This document shows, piece by piece, positions 47,169-55,220 of a stretch of 64,000 bases of DNA. Position 1 is the stretch's first letter. Each line of letters opens with the position of its first letter. Made by a program: the position numbers and the translations under genes. This stretch comes from Paenibacillus shirakamiensis (GTDB lineage Bacteria; Bacillota; Bacilli; Paenibacillales; Paenibacillaceae). The DNA lies in NCBI RefSeq assembly GCF_017874255.1, contig NZ_JAGGLD010000001.1:682001-746000 (forward strand). The letters run 5' to 3'. The notes under the pieces were generated by a model. It was given only the letters and a program-made list of their open reading frames with translations. It made no database searches and was not told the DNA's origin.

Positions 47169-48287
47169 ATGTATCTGGCACTTCGAGAAATGAGATTTGC
47201 AAAGACGCGATATGCTCTAATTATGACGATGCTCCTATTAGTGTCATTCTTAGTATTGTTCGTAACGGGGCTTGCGCGGGGATTAGCTTATGCCAATGCA
47301 TCATCGGTTGAGAATATGCAGGCTGATTATTTTATGCTCCAAAAAGGATCGGATTCCCGCTTTAGTCGTTCAGATTTAAGTGAGAATGCTCTCCAAGAAG
47401 CACAGCAAATTGTAGGCCAAGATAAGGCCGCATCACTGAACCTTCAAATGACCAATGTTACAGCAGAGGGTAGTGACCAAAAGCTAGATGTTACGATGTT
47501 TAGCGTGGATAAAGGAAGCTTCTTGGCACCAGAGAAGATCAGTGGCCAAGCTTTTGCTGATCTTAAGTCGGGCTCCGTTCTTGTAGATCAGAAGCTGGAA
47601 GACTCTGGTGTGAAGCTGGGTAGTCAGCTTAGGGATACAATGACGGGAACTACATGGACGGTGGGCGGATTTGTTAACAATGAATCATATAGCCATACAC
47701 CTGTAATATTCATGAGTCCTGATGGGTGGAAAGAATGGAGACAGCAATTCATCACAAGTAAAAATGCAGGTACACTTAATCATGTGAATGTAGTAGCAAT
47801 CCAAGGTGATAAAGCTCTTGTGGATCAAGTGAAGTCAAAGGTGCAGAGTGTGGATGTCATTACGAAAAAAGCCGCGATTTCTGCGATCCCAGGATATAAA
47901 GAAGAGCAAGGTTCCTTGCTCATGATGATCAGTTTCTTATTCGTCATTTCAGGATTCGTTCTTGCCGTATTCTTCTACATCATTACGATTCAGAAGACCA
48001 GCCAGTTTGGTATGCTTAAAGCGATTGGTACGCCAACTAAATATTTGGCAGGTAGTGTGATTGGACAAGTAATGTTCTTGACACTATCCAGCTTGCTTTT
48101 AGGAATATTAGCCGTCAAAGGAGTGGGTATGCTGCTTCCTGCATCTATGCCATTTCAACTAAGTGGGACGACGATGTTCTACACCGGAGCTTTGTTCGTG
48201 GCTATGGCCTTACTCGGTTCAATTATTTCGGTCTTAAAAGTAGCTAAAACAGACGCTTTAGATGCCATTGGGAGGGTTGCCGCATGA
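47169..48287 (+). CDS. hrtB: HrtB-like ABC transporter permease
   Basis: A 372-residue FtsX/MacB-type permease: one N-terminal span (about 15-37), a large extracellular domain, and three C-terminal spans (about 252-275, 298-322 and 335-360). The start MYLALREMRFAKTRYALIM and the AFFYIITIQKTSQFGMLKAIG block match HrtB, which with HrtA removes haem from the membrane. GAGGAGG precedes the ATG. Overlaps the ATPase gene by 4 bp. Confidence 0.85.
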   Translation: MYLALREMRFAKTRYALIMTMLLLVSFLVLFVTGLARGLAYANASSVENMQADYFMLQKGSDSRFSRSDLSENALQEAQQIVGQDKAASLNLQMTNVTAEGSDQKLDVTMFSVDKGSFLAPEKISGQAFADLKSGSVLVDQKLEDSGVKLGSQLRDTMTGTTWTVGGFVNNESYSHTPVIFMSPDGWKEWRQQFITSKNAGTLNHVNVVAIQGDKALVDQVKSKVQSVDVITKKAAISAIPGYKEEQGSLLMMISFLFVISGFVLAVFFYIITIQKTSQFGMLKAIGTPTKYLAGSVIGQVMFLTLSSLLLGILAVKGVGMLLPASMPFQLSGTTMFYTGALFVAMALLGSIISVLKVAKTDALDAIGRVAA

Positions 48288-48964
48288 CTTCAGCCAAACT
48301 CGTACTCGATCAGATCACACACAAATATGGTGACGGAGAGTCTAGTCTTACCGTTCTGAATAAAGTATCTTTGCAGGTAGAACCTGGAGAACTAGTAGCG
48401 ATTATTGGGCCATCTGGGTCGGGTAAAAGCACCTTTTTATCTATAGCGGGAGCGCTTCTTACCCCTACACAAGGCAAAGTGTATGTAGATGGGATCGATC
48501 TTAGTGGACTAGGTGAGCAGGAGCTGACCAAGCTGCGCCTTCAGCAGATTGGTTTTATTTTTCAGAGCGCAAATCTTATACCTTACCTGCGGGTACAAGA
48601 ACAATTGATGTTAGTAGGCAAACTTGCTGGGATGGACAATAAAGATGCGGCCATTCGCACACAGGAACTTTTACAAAGACTGGGTCTATCCGAGCGCAGC
48701 AAATACTATCCAGATAAATTATCTGGGGGAGAGCGTCAACGGGTGGCTATCGCGAGGGCTTGGATGAATGATCCAGCCGTAATGTTTGCGGATGAACCTA
48801 CTGCAAGTCTGGATGGTTCCAGAGGCCATGATGTCGTGGAGATGTTAGCCACACTAGTCAAGAAAGAGGGGAAAGCCGCTGTGATGGTTACTCATGACGA
48901 ACGCGTACTTCCTTTATGTGATCGAGTATTAAACTTGGAGAATGGTGTGCTCACAGCAGGCTAG
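48284..48964 (+). CDS. hrtA: HrtA-like ABC transporter ATP-binding protein
   Basis: ATPase of 226 residues from the LolD/MacB group: Walker A GPSGSGKST, signature LSGGERQRVAIARAW, Walker B VMFADEPTASLD. Paired with the HrtB-like permease by a four-base overlap and ended by a terminator. Probably drives haem export as part of the HssRS-HrtBA response. Confidence 0.88.
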   Translation: MTSAKLVLDQITHKYGDGESSLTVLNKVSLQVEPGELVAIIGPSGSGKSTFLSIAGALLTPTQGKVYVDGIDLSGLGEQELTKLRLQQIGFIFQSANLIPYLRVQEQLMLVGKLAGMDNKDAAIRTQELLQRLGLSERSKYYPDKLSGGERQRVAIARAWMNDPAVMFADEPTASLDGSRGHDVVEMLATLVKKEGKAAVMVTHDERVLPLCDRVLNLENGVLTAG

Positions 48965-49020
48965 ATGGCTTTTTTACCAGTTAATTTTATAGACTATCAC
49001 AACATAATATTGTAGTTCAA

Positions 49021-49053
49021 AGGTCAGGTGGATATTGCCACTTGGCCTTTTTG
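49021..49053 (+). terminator. Terminator of the hrtBA operon
   Basis: AGGTCAGGTGG pairs with CCACTTGGCCT (imperfect), followed by TTTTTG. The rest of the 48965-49273 gap shows no riboswitch or gene that I can support. Confidence 0.75.
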
Positions 49054-49273
49054 TATTAAGAACACTCTGGGCACCTTCAACCTCTTCCTAATATTGATTT
49101 GGTCCTAGTAAGGTTTCGAAACAAGCTTAAACTTGAGCATGAAAATGGTTGCAAATTATCTGCTTTTAACCTTTTGATAGAGGTGAGCATACAGTGGACT
49201 ATGGGCTGGATATTTACAGCTTACAGCAGACGGAGCGTAACAGGAGTGGAACCAGCTCAGGGGAGGAAAAGAT

Positions 49274-50272
49274 ATGCGAAAATACACATCGGCTTGGCTC
49301 ATTGCCATCATAATATTAAGTGTCTTGCTAAGTGGATGTACGAGAAGCGGCGGATCAACCAAAATCGAGTTGGGCGAAGTGACTCGTTCTGTGTTCTATG
49401 CACCGCAGTATGTGGCGCTAGCTAATGGATATTTTAAAAATGAAGGACTAGATGTAGAGCTTCGCACAACAGCTGGGGGAGACAAGACGATGACTGCCTT
49501 ATTGTCGGGTGCCATCGATATTGCGCTGGTAGGAGCAGAGACATCCATCTATGTATCTCAGCAAGGTTCCGATGATCCTGTGATTAGCTTCGCAGATCTT
49601 ACGCAGACGGACGGGACATTCTTGGTTGCACGGAAGGAAGTACAAAACTTCAAATGGGATTCGCTGAAAGGTTCGGAGTTCCTAGGCCAAAGAAAGGGCG
49701 GGATGCCCCAGATGGCCGGGGAATTCACGCTTAAAAAGTTCGGCATCGATCCTCATAAAGACTTGGAGCTGATTCAGAATGTTGATTTTGCTAATATTCC
49801 CGCTGCCTTCATCTCGGGAACTGGGGATTATGTGCAGCTCTTCGAACCTCAAGCCTCCATTTTGGAAAAGACAGGTCAAGGCCATGTGATCGCTTCCTTT
49901 GGAACAGAAAGTGGTAAATTACCTTACACGGTCTATATGACAAAAAAGAGTTATTTGACTGAACATAGTGAACAGGTGCAGAAGTTCACCAATGCGATTC
50001 GCAAAGCACAGGTATGGGTGAAAGACCATACGCCAGAAGAGATTGCGAAGACCGTGGCACCTTTTTTCAAAGATACAGATCAAGCTATACTCGTCAGTTC
50101 TATTAAGCGCTATAAAGAGCAAGGTACGTATGCGGATAGTCCAGTTCTTTCCGAAGATTCATGGAATAACTTACTGAATGTGATGAGTTCAGCCGGAGAG
50201 CTTAAGCAGCGAATTCCCGTAACCCAGCTAGTAGATAACACTTACGCGACCAAGGCGTTGCAATCCCATTAA
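49274..50272 (+). CDS. ABC transporter substrate-binding lipoprotein (NMT1/SsuA-like)
   Basis: A 332-residue lipoprotein: lipobox LLSGC with Cys22, then a type 2 binding protein of the NMT1/THI5-like group: TRSVFYAPQYVALANGYFKNEGLDVELR, TALLSGAIDIALVGAETS, and IPAAFISGTGDYVQLFEPQA. Candidates for the substrate are sulfonates, nitrate or a thiamine precursor; nothing here decides between them. GGGGAGG lies 7 bases before the ATG. Its ATPase and permease genes follow directly. Confidence 0.85.
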   Translation: MRKYTSAWLIAIIILSVLLSGCTRSGGSTKIELGEVTRSVFYAPQYVALANGYFKNEGLDVELRTTAGGDKTMTALLSGAIDIALVGAETSIYVSQQGSDDPVISFADLTQTDGTFLVARKEVQNFKWDSLKGSEFLGQRKGGMPQMAGEFTLKKFGIDPHKDLELIQNVDFANIPAAFISGTGDYVQLFEPQASILEKTGQGHVIASFGTESGKLPYTVYMTKKSYLTEHSEQVQKFTNAIRKAQVWVKDHTPEEIAKTVAPFFKDTDQAILVSSIKRYKEQGTYADSPVLSEDSWNNLLNVMSSAGELKQRIPVTQLVDNTYATKALQSH

Positions 50273-50293
50273 GCTCCGAGAGGAGGCGTGCCA

Positions 50294-51070
50294 ATGAATG
50301 CAGTTATGGAATTAAAAGGAGTTGAACATGTCTACGTCTCTGATCGCGAAGCCACACTTGCGATTGCATCGATGAATCTCTCCGTCTATCCGGGGGAGTT
50401 CATTAGTCTTGTTGGACCCAGTGGTTGCGGGAAGACGACCCTCCTCTCCATGATGGCAGGGTTGTTGATTCCATCCAAAGGTCAGGTCTTGCTGCATGGA
50501 CGTCCTGTGAGCGGACCTGATGCCGAGGTAGGTTATATGCTCCAGCAAGATTATTTGTTCCCTTGGCGGACGATACTTAGCAATGCTCTAATTGGTCTGG
50601 AACTTCAGAAGTCGTTGACAGAGGAGCGCAAGCAAACCGTGATTCATCTGTTAGAAGGTATGGGGCTTGGGGCGACGATGGACTTGTATCCATCGCAACT
50701 CTCAGGCGGAATGCGTCAACGCGTGGCCCTTGTTCGAACCCTTGCAACTGAGCCACAGCTTCTGCTATTAGATGAGCCTTTTTCTGCACTAGACTATCAG
50801 ACGAAGCTTCAACTTGAAGATTTGGTTGCGGAGACGCTGAAAGCTCAGCGTAAAACGGCCGTGCTGGTTACGCATGATTTGGGCGAAGCGATTGCTGTGA
50901 GCGACCGAGTGATTGTCCTCGCCTCTAGTCCGGGACGCATCGCTAAAACGTTCGAAGTGCCAGAGCATATCCGGGAATCTCAGCCCTTTTATGCAAGAGA
51001 ACAGGAAGGCTTCAATGAGTTATTTCATCATATATGGAAAGAGCTTGAAGCCACGGAGCGAAAGGAATGA
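50294..51070 (+). CDS. ABC transporter ATP-binding protein (SsuB/ThiZ-like)
   Basis: ATPase of 258 residues: Walker A GPSGCGKTT, Q-loop LQQDYLFPWRTI, signature LSGGMRQRVALVRTL, Walker B LLLDEPFSALDYQTK. Q-loop and D-loop wording are those of nitrate/sulfonate/pyrimidine importers. ATG 50294 lies 7 bases after GAGAGGAGG; GTG 50288 would be only one base away from it. Overlaps the permease gene by 4 bp. Confidence 0.88.
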   Translation: MNAVMELKGVEHVYVSDREATLAIASMNLSVYPGEFISLVGPSGCGKTTLLSMMAGLLIPSKGQVLLHGRPVSGPDAEVGYMLQQDYLFPWRTILSNALIGLELQKSLTEERKQTVIHLLEGMGLGATMDLYPSQLSGGMRQRVALVRTLATEPQLLLLDEPFSALDYQTKLQLEDLVAETLKAQRKTAVLVTHDLGEAIAVSDRVIVLASSPGRIAKTFEVPEHIRESQPFYAREQEGFNELFHHIWKELEATERKE

Positions 51071-51933
51071 ACGCTCACATGAATAAAGCCGGAGCATCCG
51101 CTGAATACTCAGGACATCTGCGGCCAGAAGAGAAGCAAGCATGGCTGAAGATGATCCATCAGCAACACAGGCGTCAATTGAAGAAGAAGAGACGAATTGT
51201 ACTCACTACGCAGATGTCTATTTTGCTAACCTTTCTGCTCATATGGGAAATTGCGGGTCGTTTCAAATGGATCGATGTACTGATCTTTAGCTACCCCACC
51301 AAAATATTCATGCAAATTGGGAAGGATATGCTCAGCGGAGAGCTATGGCCTCATTTATGGATGACGTTAACCGAGACGGCCGTAGGTTTCCTGCTCGGGA
51401 CGCTGGTGGGTACCTTACTAGCCATACTTATTTGGTGGTCGCCATTCCTTTCTAAGGTCTTGGACCCTTATATGGTTGTCTTTAACAGCATGCCCAAGGT
51501 TGCACTGGGTCCTATATTCATCGTGCTGTTTGGCGGAGGATTCACAGCGATCGTCATGACAACGTTATCGATTACAGTCATTATCACAACGCTAGTTGTC
51601 AATAGCGCTTTTCACGAAGTGGACCCGAACTTAGTGAAGGTCGTTCGTACTTTTGGAGGGAGCCGGAGAGATGTTTTTCGGAGCGTCATTTTTCCCGCTT
51701 CATTTCCTGCTATTGTATCTACGCTCAAGGTCAATGTGGGTATGGCTTGGGTAGGGGTTATCGTGGGTGAATTTTTAGTAGCTAAAGTTGGACTTGGGTA
51801 TCTGATCATCTATGGTTTCCAAGTGTTCAACTTTACGTTAGTGCTGGCAAGTCTTGTCTTAATCGCATTAGCTGCCACAGGAATGTATCAATTCGTGGTA
51901 TACATCGAACGCAAATTAATTCGGGAGCGCTAG
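51067..51933 (+). CDS. ABC transporter permease (SsuC/ThiX-like)
   Basis: A 288-residue membrane protein with a soluble N-terminal extension of about 45 residues rich in Lys/Arg (QQHRRQLKKKRR), then about six spans. The EAA-type loop is DPNLVKVVRTFGGSRRDVFRSVIFPASFP. BPD_transp_1 family. It ends the three-gene importer operon; the stop codon lies inside the terminator hairpin. Confidence 0.88.
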   Translation: MNAHMNKAGASAEYSGHLRPEEKQAWLKMIHQQHRRQLKKKRRIVLTTQMSILLTFLLIWEIAGRFKWIDVLIFSYPTKIFMQIGKDMLSGELWPHLWMTLTETAVGFLLGTLVGTLLAILIWWSPFLSKVLDPYMVVFNSMPKVALGPIFIVLFGGGFTAIVMTTLSITVIITTLVVNSAFHEVDPNLVKVVRTFGGSRRDVFRSVIFPASFPAIVSTLKVNVGMAWVGVIVGEFLVAKVGLGYLIIYGFQVFNFTLVLASLVLIALAATGMYQFVVYIERKLIRER

Positions 51934-51946
51934 GGCTCCCTTTTTA
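51923..51946 (+). terminator. Terminator of the second ABC importer operon
   Basis: GGGAGC and GCTCCC pair across the stop codon region, followed by TTTTTAG. Confidence 0.8.
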
Positions 51947-52039
51947 GTATGCCATGAGATGAGAGATTTGTTGCTTTTCAGGAAATGCTTTAGGATAAAT
52001 AAGGATACAGCAGAATTTTTAACAGATGGAAGGTGTATT

Positions 52040-53020
52040 ATGGGCTTCAGAGTAATTAAAACTGCCGTAGCAACTGTGCTATCTATCTTCATCGCCCATA
52101 TGCTGGGTATTTCGGCTCCGTTGTCTGCGGGGCTACTCGCTATTTTAGGGGTAGATGTGACGAGAAAGCGAAGTATCACTACGGTGAGTTCTCGATTTTT
52201 TGCCTCTATACTTGGGTTGTCATTGTCCTTTGTGCTATTTTATGTATTTGGATTTCATATCTGGGTGCTAGCCGTCTATATTTTGGTAGGTTTCCCTCTC
52301 ATCTCCAAAGCCAATTTCAAAGAAGGTATCGTTACGAGTTCTGTCGTTGTATTCCGCGTCTATGGTGGCACGGAGCTAAGCTTCAATATTATGTTCACGC
52401 AAGTTATGCTGCTGTTGATTGGTCTAGGTAGTGCCATGCTGGTGAACCTGATCTATATGCCTAAAGAAGAGGACAAGCTCACCGAGATTAGAAGGAACGT
52501 AGATGGACTATTTGCGGATATATTCAGCCGTATTGCCTGTCAATTACGAAATCCGGCGTTTGCCTGGGATGGGAAGGAAATTACGCAAGCAAATGAAATG
52601 ATTGAATCGGGATTATCCACAGCGAAGCGAGCCTTAGATAACCAGCTGATTTCCCCAAATGAAGCGTGGACGATCTATTTTTATATGAGGAAAGAGCAAT
52701 TGCACCGGATTGAAAGTATGCTTCAGCTTATCTCTCAGGTCTATCAGAAAATGCCTCAAGGAGAGAGTGCGGCCGTCTTGTTCGATCAGCTCTCCCATGA
52801 TGTCACGATAGAGATTTATACGGGGAACACAGAGCAGATGTTAGGGGAGCTAGAAAAGGAATATGCCCGGATGGAACTGCCCCACAGCCGCGAAGAATTC
52901 GAAGTGCGATCTGCCATTTTACAACTGCTTCGAGAGCTGAGTCTATATCTGCAAACGTCCCGAAAAAGCAAAAATGCGTTCGGTCATCCGATTGTGGAGC
53001 GGGTTGTCCCGAGTGAGTAA
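52040..53020 (+). CDS. Aromatic acid exporter family protein (DUF939-like)
   Basis: A 326-residue protein. The N-terminal half has about five membrane spans with the typical start MGFRVIKTAVATVLSIFIAH and LLAILGVDVTRKRSI; the cytoplasmic C-terminal half is helical (MPKEEDKLTEIRRNVDGLFADIF). This is the Bacillota DUF939/ArAE_1 form, presumed to export aromatic acids; the substrate is not known. ATG 52040 has GGAAGGTG upstream, whereas in-frame starts at 51959 lie in the preceding terminator area. Confidence 0.85.
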   Translation: MGFRVIKTAVATVLSIFIAHMLGISAPLSAGLLAILGVDVTRKRSITTVSSRFFASILGLSLSFVLFYVFGFHIWVLAVYILVGFPLISKANFKEGIVTSSVVVFRVYGGTELSFNIMFTQVMLLLIGLGSAMLVNLIYMPKEEDKLTEIRRNVDGLFADIFSRIACQLRNPAFAWDGKEITQANEMIESGLSTAKRALDNQLISPNEAWTIYFYMRKEQLHRIESMLQLISQVYQKMPQGESAAVLFDQLSHDVTIEIYTGNTEQMLGELEKEYARMELPHSREEFEVRSAILQLLRELSLYLQTSRKSKNAFGHPIVERVVPSE

Positions 53021-53139
53021 AGCTAGTGTCCGTAAGGACTTTTGCAAAAATATAAAAATATACGCCTCCAAGTAATCAACATTCGCCTATGTCTTGCATA
53101 CACTTGATAGTGAATGATTGTATGGAGGAGGTTCAAACA

Positions 53140-53685
53140 ATGTCATCGAAATATCAAAGTAGAGAGATTATTACGAAAGCGATCTGCGGCAAAGGTCGTA
53201 AGTTCTCTACCGTAACACATACCGTGACTCCGCCTAATAATCCGACAAGTATATTGGGGGCTTGGATCATTAACCACCAATACGAGGCGGTTGCTGCTGG
53301 TGACGGAATTGAAGTTATTGGGACTTACGATATCAACATCTGGTACTCGTACGACAAAAACTCACAGACTTCTGTGGCGAAAGAAAAAGTATCTTATGTA
53401 GAAAATGTGCCGCTTACCTATTTAGATTCCCGGCACCGGTCTTCGACGGTGGAAGTCTCTGCGGATGCGACGCAGGAACCTAGCACAGTCGAAGCCAGTG
53501 TTGCAGGAGACGGCAGTGTTCTGATTCGAGTTGAACGCGAATTCGCTGTTGAATTGGTGGCTGAGACCAAGATCAACGTGCTGGTCGTACCGGGTGGGAA
53601 CGACTTCGAAGACAAAGATTTTGACTTCGGAGATAACGGGGATTATGAGGATTTAGATCCTGATCTTCTGGATGATGAGCTCTAA
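53140..53685 (+). CDS. cotE: Spore outer coat morphogenetic protein CotE
   Basis: A 181-residue protein that assembles the outer coat on the forespore. It matches CotE throughout: REIITKAICGKGRKFS, PTSILGAWIINHQYEA, GTYDINIWYSYDKNSQT, EREFAVELVAETKINVLV, and a very acidic C-terminal tail (DFEDKDFDFGDNGDYEDLD). ATG 53140 follows GGAGGAGG. In Bacillus cotE also lies next to mutS-mutL, which supports the call. Presumably transcribed in the mother cell; no sigma-E or sigma-K promoter was identified with confidence. Confidence 0.93.
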   Translation: MSSKYQSREIITKAICGKGRKFSTVTHTVTPPNNPTSILGAWIINHQYEAVAAGDGIEVIGTYDINIWYSYDKNSQTSVAKEKVSYVENVPLTYLDSRHRSSTVEVSADATQEPSTVEASVAGDGSVLIRVEREFAVELVAETKINVLVVPGGNDFEDKDFDFGDNGDYEDLDPDLLDDEL

Positions 53686-53722
53686 TTCATACTGTATACT
53701 ATGCGGCTGCCTGAGCAGCGAC

Positions 53723-53746
53723 GAGGGCGGAAGCCCTCTTTTTTTT
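53723..53746 (+). terminator. Terminator of cotE
   Basis: GAGGGC/GCCCTC stem with GGAA loop followed by nine T. Confidence 0.85.
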
Positions 53747-53812
53747 GTTTTAATTGGATAAGGTTGTCCGCAGCACAGATGCACTGCAAGGATGAAGGAG
53801 GGAGACAAGCGA

Positions 53813-55162
53813 ATGAAGTATCAACTTTATGTTCAACCAGACAGAGGTAGTGAACCCTTCCGCAGGTCAATGACAGCCGTTCAAGCAGATGGGTTCGTGA
53901 CAACTAGAAGGCGGTCTGCAGTTGGCGTTATCATCCTCAATCCGCACGAAGCCACTATGAAGCTGGATCACTTGGCGAAAGTGGAAAGCAGGCTTCGGCG
54001 GGCAGGACTTAGGGCCAATCTTATGGAGCGGCATCCAGCCAAGTCTAGTTTTGTGCGGAGCTTCTTAGTGCGAGTATTTCATTTGAAAACTGTAGATATT
54101 GAGCAGTTAAGTGGGAGCCATTTAGTCATGCAGACTCATCATCACGAAAAACCCTTAATCTCCTCATCCTTGGAAAAAAGATTGGAGCGGATAGCGATTC
54201 GAGCTCTTTATACAGTAGGACTCGATTTTGGGGAAGTTGTGCTTACTTCGCTAGGGGGATCAGGCTTCACGGTTACGTCAATTTCTGCGCTCCCAAAAGC
54301 AGAAGCTACAAATTCATTGGAATCCTTCGCAAGGTTTGCAAAAAATGAGCTGGCATGGCTCCAAGGTGAACATCCATCGACCATGTTACTTGGCATGGAC
54401 CCTGAGTTTTTGGTGGTTGATCGTGGAAAAGGAAAAATTATTAGTGCTTCAAAATATTTGGAACATGGAGGTGTTGTAGGTTGTGACGCGGTTCGTACTT
54501 CCGAACGCACGATTTATCCTATAGCAGAGGTAAGGCCCCTTCCTGCAAGCAGTCCAAGAGAATTGGTGATCCATCTAATGGATGCCCTTCGCGCTGCTGC
54601 AAGGCAGATTCCCCAGACTGCAGAGTGGACATGGCTCGCCGGTTCCATGCCGGTCAAAGGGTTCTCTTTAGGAGGACATATTCATTTTAGTGGCATACCC
54701 TTAACCTCAGACTTACTTCGAGCACTAGATAACTACTTAGCTCTGCCAATGGCATTAATAGAAGATGAGCGAGGTAGGTTCAGAAGACCTCGTTACGGTT
54801 TTCTAGGCGATTTTCGCAGACAAAGTCATGGAGGATTTGAATATAGAACACTACCGAGTTTTCTCATCTCCCCGCGGGTAACCAAAGGCGCACTTTCTTT
54901 GGCCACTTGTATTGCTAACAATTATTGGATTCTTAAGCAACGTCCCTTGGAGCAAGGACTCATCCATGAGGCATTCTATGTAGGGAACAAACGTAGGCTG
55001 AACGAGGCTTTTGCTCCTTTGGATCGGGAGATTCGTGCTTTGCCGGATTATATAGAACATCAGAAATACTTAGAACCCTTTTTAGAGACCGTACGTCTGG
55101 GGAAAACATGGGATGAAAGCAAAGACATTCGTGCTCTTTGGAATCTAGGCCCCCTCTCGTAA
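53813..55162 (+). CDS. Putative amidoligase domain protein (phiEco32-type COOH-NH2 ligase)
   Basis: A 449-residue protein. The N-terminal third is not recognised. The second half is a glutamine-synthetase/ATP-grasp-like amidoligase domain: GMDPEFLVV with the metal-binding Glu, VGCDAVRT, IAEVRPLP, GGHIHFSG and FEYRTLPSFL, matching the family that joins carboxyl and amino groups. ATG 53813 has AAGGAGGGAG 8 bases upstream; ATG 53792 does not. It sits between cotE and mutS and may modify a spore-coat or wall component, which is inference from position. Confidence 0.8.
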   Translation: MKYQLYVQPDRGSEPFRRSMTAVQADGFVTTRRRSAVGVIILNPHEATMKLDHLAKVESRLRRAGLRANLMERHPAKSSFVRSFLVRVFHLKTVDIEQLSGSHLVMQTHHHEKPLISSSLEKRLERIAIRALYTVGLDFGEVVLTSLGGSGFTVTSISALPKAEATNSLESFARFAKNELAWLQGEHPSTMLLGMDPEFLVVDRGKGKIISASKYLEHGGVVGCDAVRTSERTIYPIAEVRPLPASSPRELVIHLMDALRAAARQIPQTAEWTWLAGSMPVKGFSLGGHIHFSGIPLTSDLLRALDNYLALPMALIEDERGRFRRPRYGFLGDFRRQSHGGFEYRTLPSFLISPRVTKGALSLATCIANNYWILKQRPLEQGLIHEAFYVGNKRRLNEAFAPLDREIRALPDYIEHQKYLEPFLETVRLGKTWDESKDIRALWNLGPLS

Positions 55163-55177
55163 GCATCCACCTCTTTC

Positions 55178-55186
55178 TGCTATAAT
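55178..55186 (+). promoter_or_regulatory. Extended -10 promoter of mutS
   Basis: TGCTATAAT (TGn plus TATAAT) lies 35 bases before the mutS ATG; no good -35 is visible, as is common with extended -10 promoters. Confidence 0.5.
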
Positions 55187-55220
55187 AGAATTCTGTAGAA
55201 AAAGGGTTGGAGGTTACGTC

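Noticed and set aside
48965..49273. Possible TPP or S-box riboswitch upstream of the NMT1-like importer
   Set aside because: None of the conserved blocks of those riboswitches could be found; only the hrtBA terminator is evident.
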